This document shows, piece after piece, positions 12,371-13,182 of a DNA stretch of 13,182 nucleotides. How positions within the stretch are numbered: position 1 is the stretch's first letter; each line of letters starts with the position of its first letter. The translations under genes were made by a program, and so were the position numbers. Location: positions 4,580-17,761 of the forward strand of contig MHHP01000038.1 in NCBI GenBank assembly GCA_001817055.1. Reading direction: 5' to 3'. The stretch comes from Candidatus Andersenbacteria bacterium RIFCSPHIGHO2_02_FULL_45_11 (GTDB lineage Bacteria; Patescibacteriota; Andersenbacteria; UBA10190). The notes beneath the pieces are model-generated. The model was not told the DNA's origin and made no database searches. It saw nothing but the letters and a program-made list of their open reading frames with translations.

Positions 12371-13182
12371 GGCCAAGTATAGTTTCTCCATATCCACTCT
12401 ACAACAGTCTTCATATCCTGAAAACGGTTATTGCTCCCTAATATAACAGCACCAATTTTTTGCCCATTGGGCCCTACAGTTAAAATAGCAAGATTCTCTT
12501 TTGCTTGTATAGTGTATCCTGTTTTACCGGCCAGAATCGGCAAGTACGTTCCAATTAATTCATCTGTTGAATCGTACGTTCGCACCGTTCCCTCTTGCGT
12601 AGTAAGAACCCCCTTTTTTTGAGATAAATATGGTTTCAGTACCGGATCCTTATACGCTAGTGTTAACATTTTCATCACGTCATGTGCCGTGGAATACTGG
12701 TCCCCTCCTTGTAGGCCAGTAGCATTTGCAAGTTTTGTATGGAAGAGCCCATGCCGAGCTGCGTAATCATTAGCATATGTCGCGAACGCCGCTTCTGATT
12801 TTTTAGAAGCCACTGCAAGTGCAACAATCGCATCATTTGCAGATGGAATCATGCTCGCGGCAAGCAGTTCTTCTACGGTTGCATGCTGGCCAACGGGGAG
12901 CTTAATATTTGCACCTGCACGTTGCGCTGCTCGTACGTCTGGTGGGATTTCTACAATTGTTTCAGACGAAGGCAGGAGTTCTCGTACTGCAAGCGCAGAT
13001 AATAATTTATTTAAACTTGCAATAGGCCGCTGCGTAGTTCCATTTTTATCGTACAGGATTGTTTTTGTATCAATGTCCCATACCAGCGCAGCCTGAGCAC
13101 TGAGTACTACGTCTATGGACTCGCCGGTTTTACGTGGAACTTTTTGAACGACAGGCACTGCTTCGTCCTGTGTTAATGCATA
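12367..13182 (-). CDS. D-alanyl-D-alanine carboxypeptidase (peptidase S11), 5' end cut
   Basis: Penicillin-binding serine carboxypeptidase that removes the terminal D-Ala from stem pentapeptides outside the membrane. The open frame continues through the right window edge, so the true start and signal peptide are missing; the GTG at 13158 is not a likely start. The 271 residues seen carry all three active-site motifs: SLNK (fragment residues 56-59, nucleophile Ser and general-base Lys), SAN (114-116), and KTG in AGKTGYT (220-222). QAALVWDIDTKTILYDKN upstream of SLNK is typical of DacA-like proteins. The protein ends soon after the catalytic fold (WIWRNYTWP), with no PBP5-type C-terminal domain or amphipathic anchor. 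It overlaps mraY by 4 nt (ATGA), so the two are probably translationally coupled. Confidence 0.88.
   Translation of the reverse strand, partial: YALTQDEAVPVVQKVPRKTGESIDVVLSAQAALVWDIDTKTILYDKNGTTQRPIASLNKLLSALAVRELLPSSETIVEIPPDVRAAQRAGANIKLPVGQHATVEELLAASMIPSANDAIVALAVASKKSEAAFATYANDYAARHGLFHTKLANATGLQGGDQYSTAHDVMKMLTLAYKDPVLKPYLSQKKGVLTTQEGTVRTYDSTDELIGTYLPILAGKTGYTIQAKENLAILTVGPNGQKIGAVILGSNNRFQDMKTVVEWIWRNYTWP

Noticed and set aside
1..13182. UGA-glycine genetic code (Gracilibacteria/Absconditabacteria)
   Set aside because: murC, mraY and the carboxypeptidase all end naturally at TGA, and no gene needs an internal TGA read as glycine.
1..13182. rRNA or tRNA genes
   Set aside because: No conserved rRNA segments or tRNA T-loop/acceptor patterns were noticed on either strand.

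Overview
The window comes from a small-genome bacterium of the Candidate Phyla Radiation, most likely a Parcubacteria/Paceibacteria-type lineage. This rests on three things: a compact cell-wall (dcw) cluster with short, slightly divergent Mur enzymes; short palindromic repeats inserted in frame in a housekeeping gene (murD); and a partial membrane-protein gene of a type I recall from that group. TGA is a normal stop (murC, mraY, the carboxypeptidase), so the UGA-glycine code of Gracilibacteria/Absconditabacteria does not apply. All calls are from reading the sequence; no database search was run.

Layout. Read on the minus strand, from the right edge: a 5'-truncated D-Ala-D-Ala carboxypeptidase (12367-13182), mraY (11300-12370), then a 3.7-kb CRISPR-Cas island (about 7.6-11.3 kb), murD (6114-7538), a small XRE-type regulator with its own promoter, palindromic operator and terminator (5645-6107), ftsW, murG and murC (5541-1989), a sigma-region-4/HARE-HTH regulator (829-1881), and a membrane protein running off the left edge (1-805). 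Two accessory cassettes therefore interrupt an otherwise standard peptidoglycan-precursor and division operon.

The island is the main discovery. On the minus strand a near-consensus promoter, whose -35 box contains the mraY stop codon, drives a basic 93-aa protein (TTG start, strong Shine-Dalgarno) and a 602-aa Cas12-like effector. In the effector the RuvC-I aspartate reads as histidine (GIHFG), the RuvC-II Glu and RuvC-III Asp can be placed, and no zinc-ribbon/Nuc insertion is present. On the plus strand lie a structured segment with two anti-repeat-like stretches (candidate tracrRNA), an array of four full 36-nt repeats plus a decayed fifth with 31-32-nt spacers, an intrinsic terminator, and a 242-aa Cas1 that keeps the catalytic E-H-D but lacks the usual N-terminal domain. 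No cas2, cas4 or cas6 is visible. The repeat 3' end (GAGAAGTGGCA) resembles the type V-B crRNA handle, yet the effector is about half the size of Cas12b.

Working model (inference): a minimal, probably nuclease-dead type V system that could bind DNA under RNA guidance, for example to block transcription, with a Cas1-only adaptation module and a small basic partner protein that may be a split-off effector domain. Several genes (murD, ftsW, the sigma-like gene, cas1) have a -10 box ending 6-8 nt before the start codon, which suggests leaderless mRNAs.
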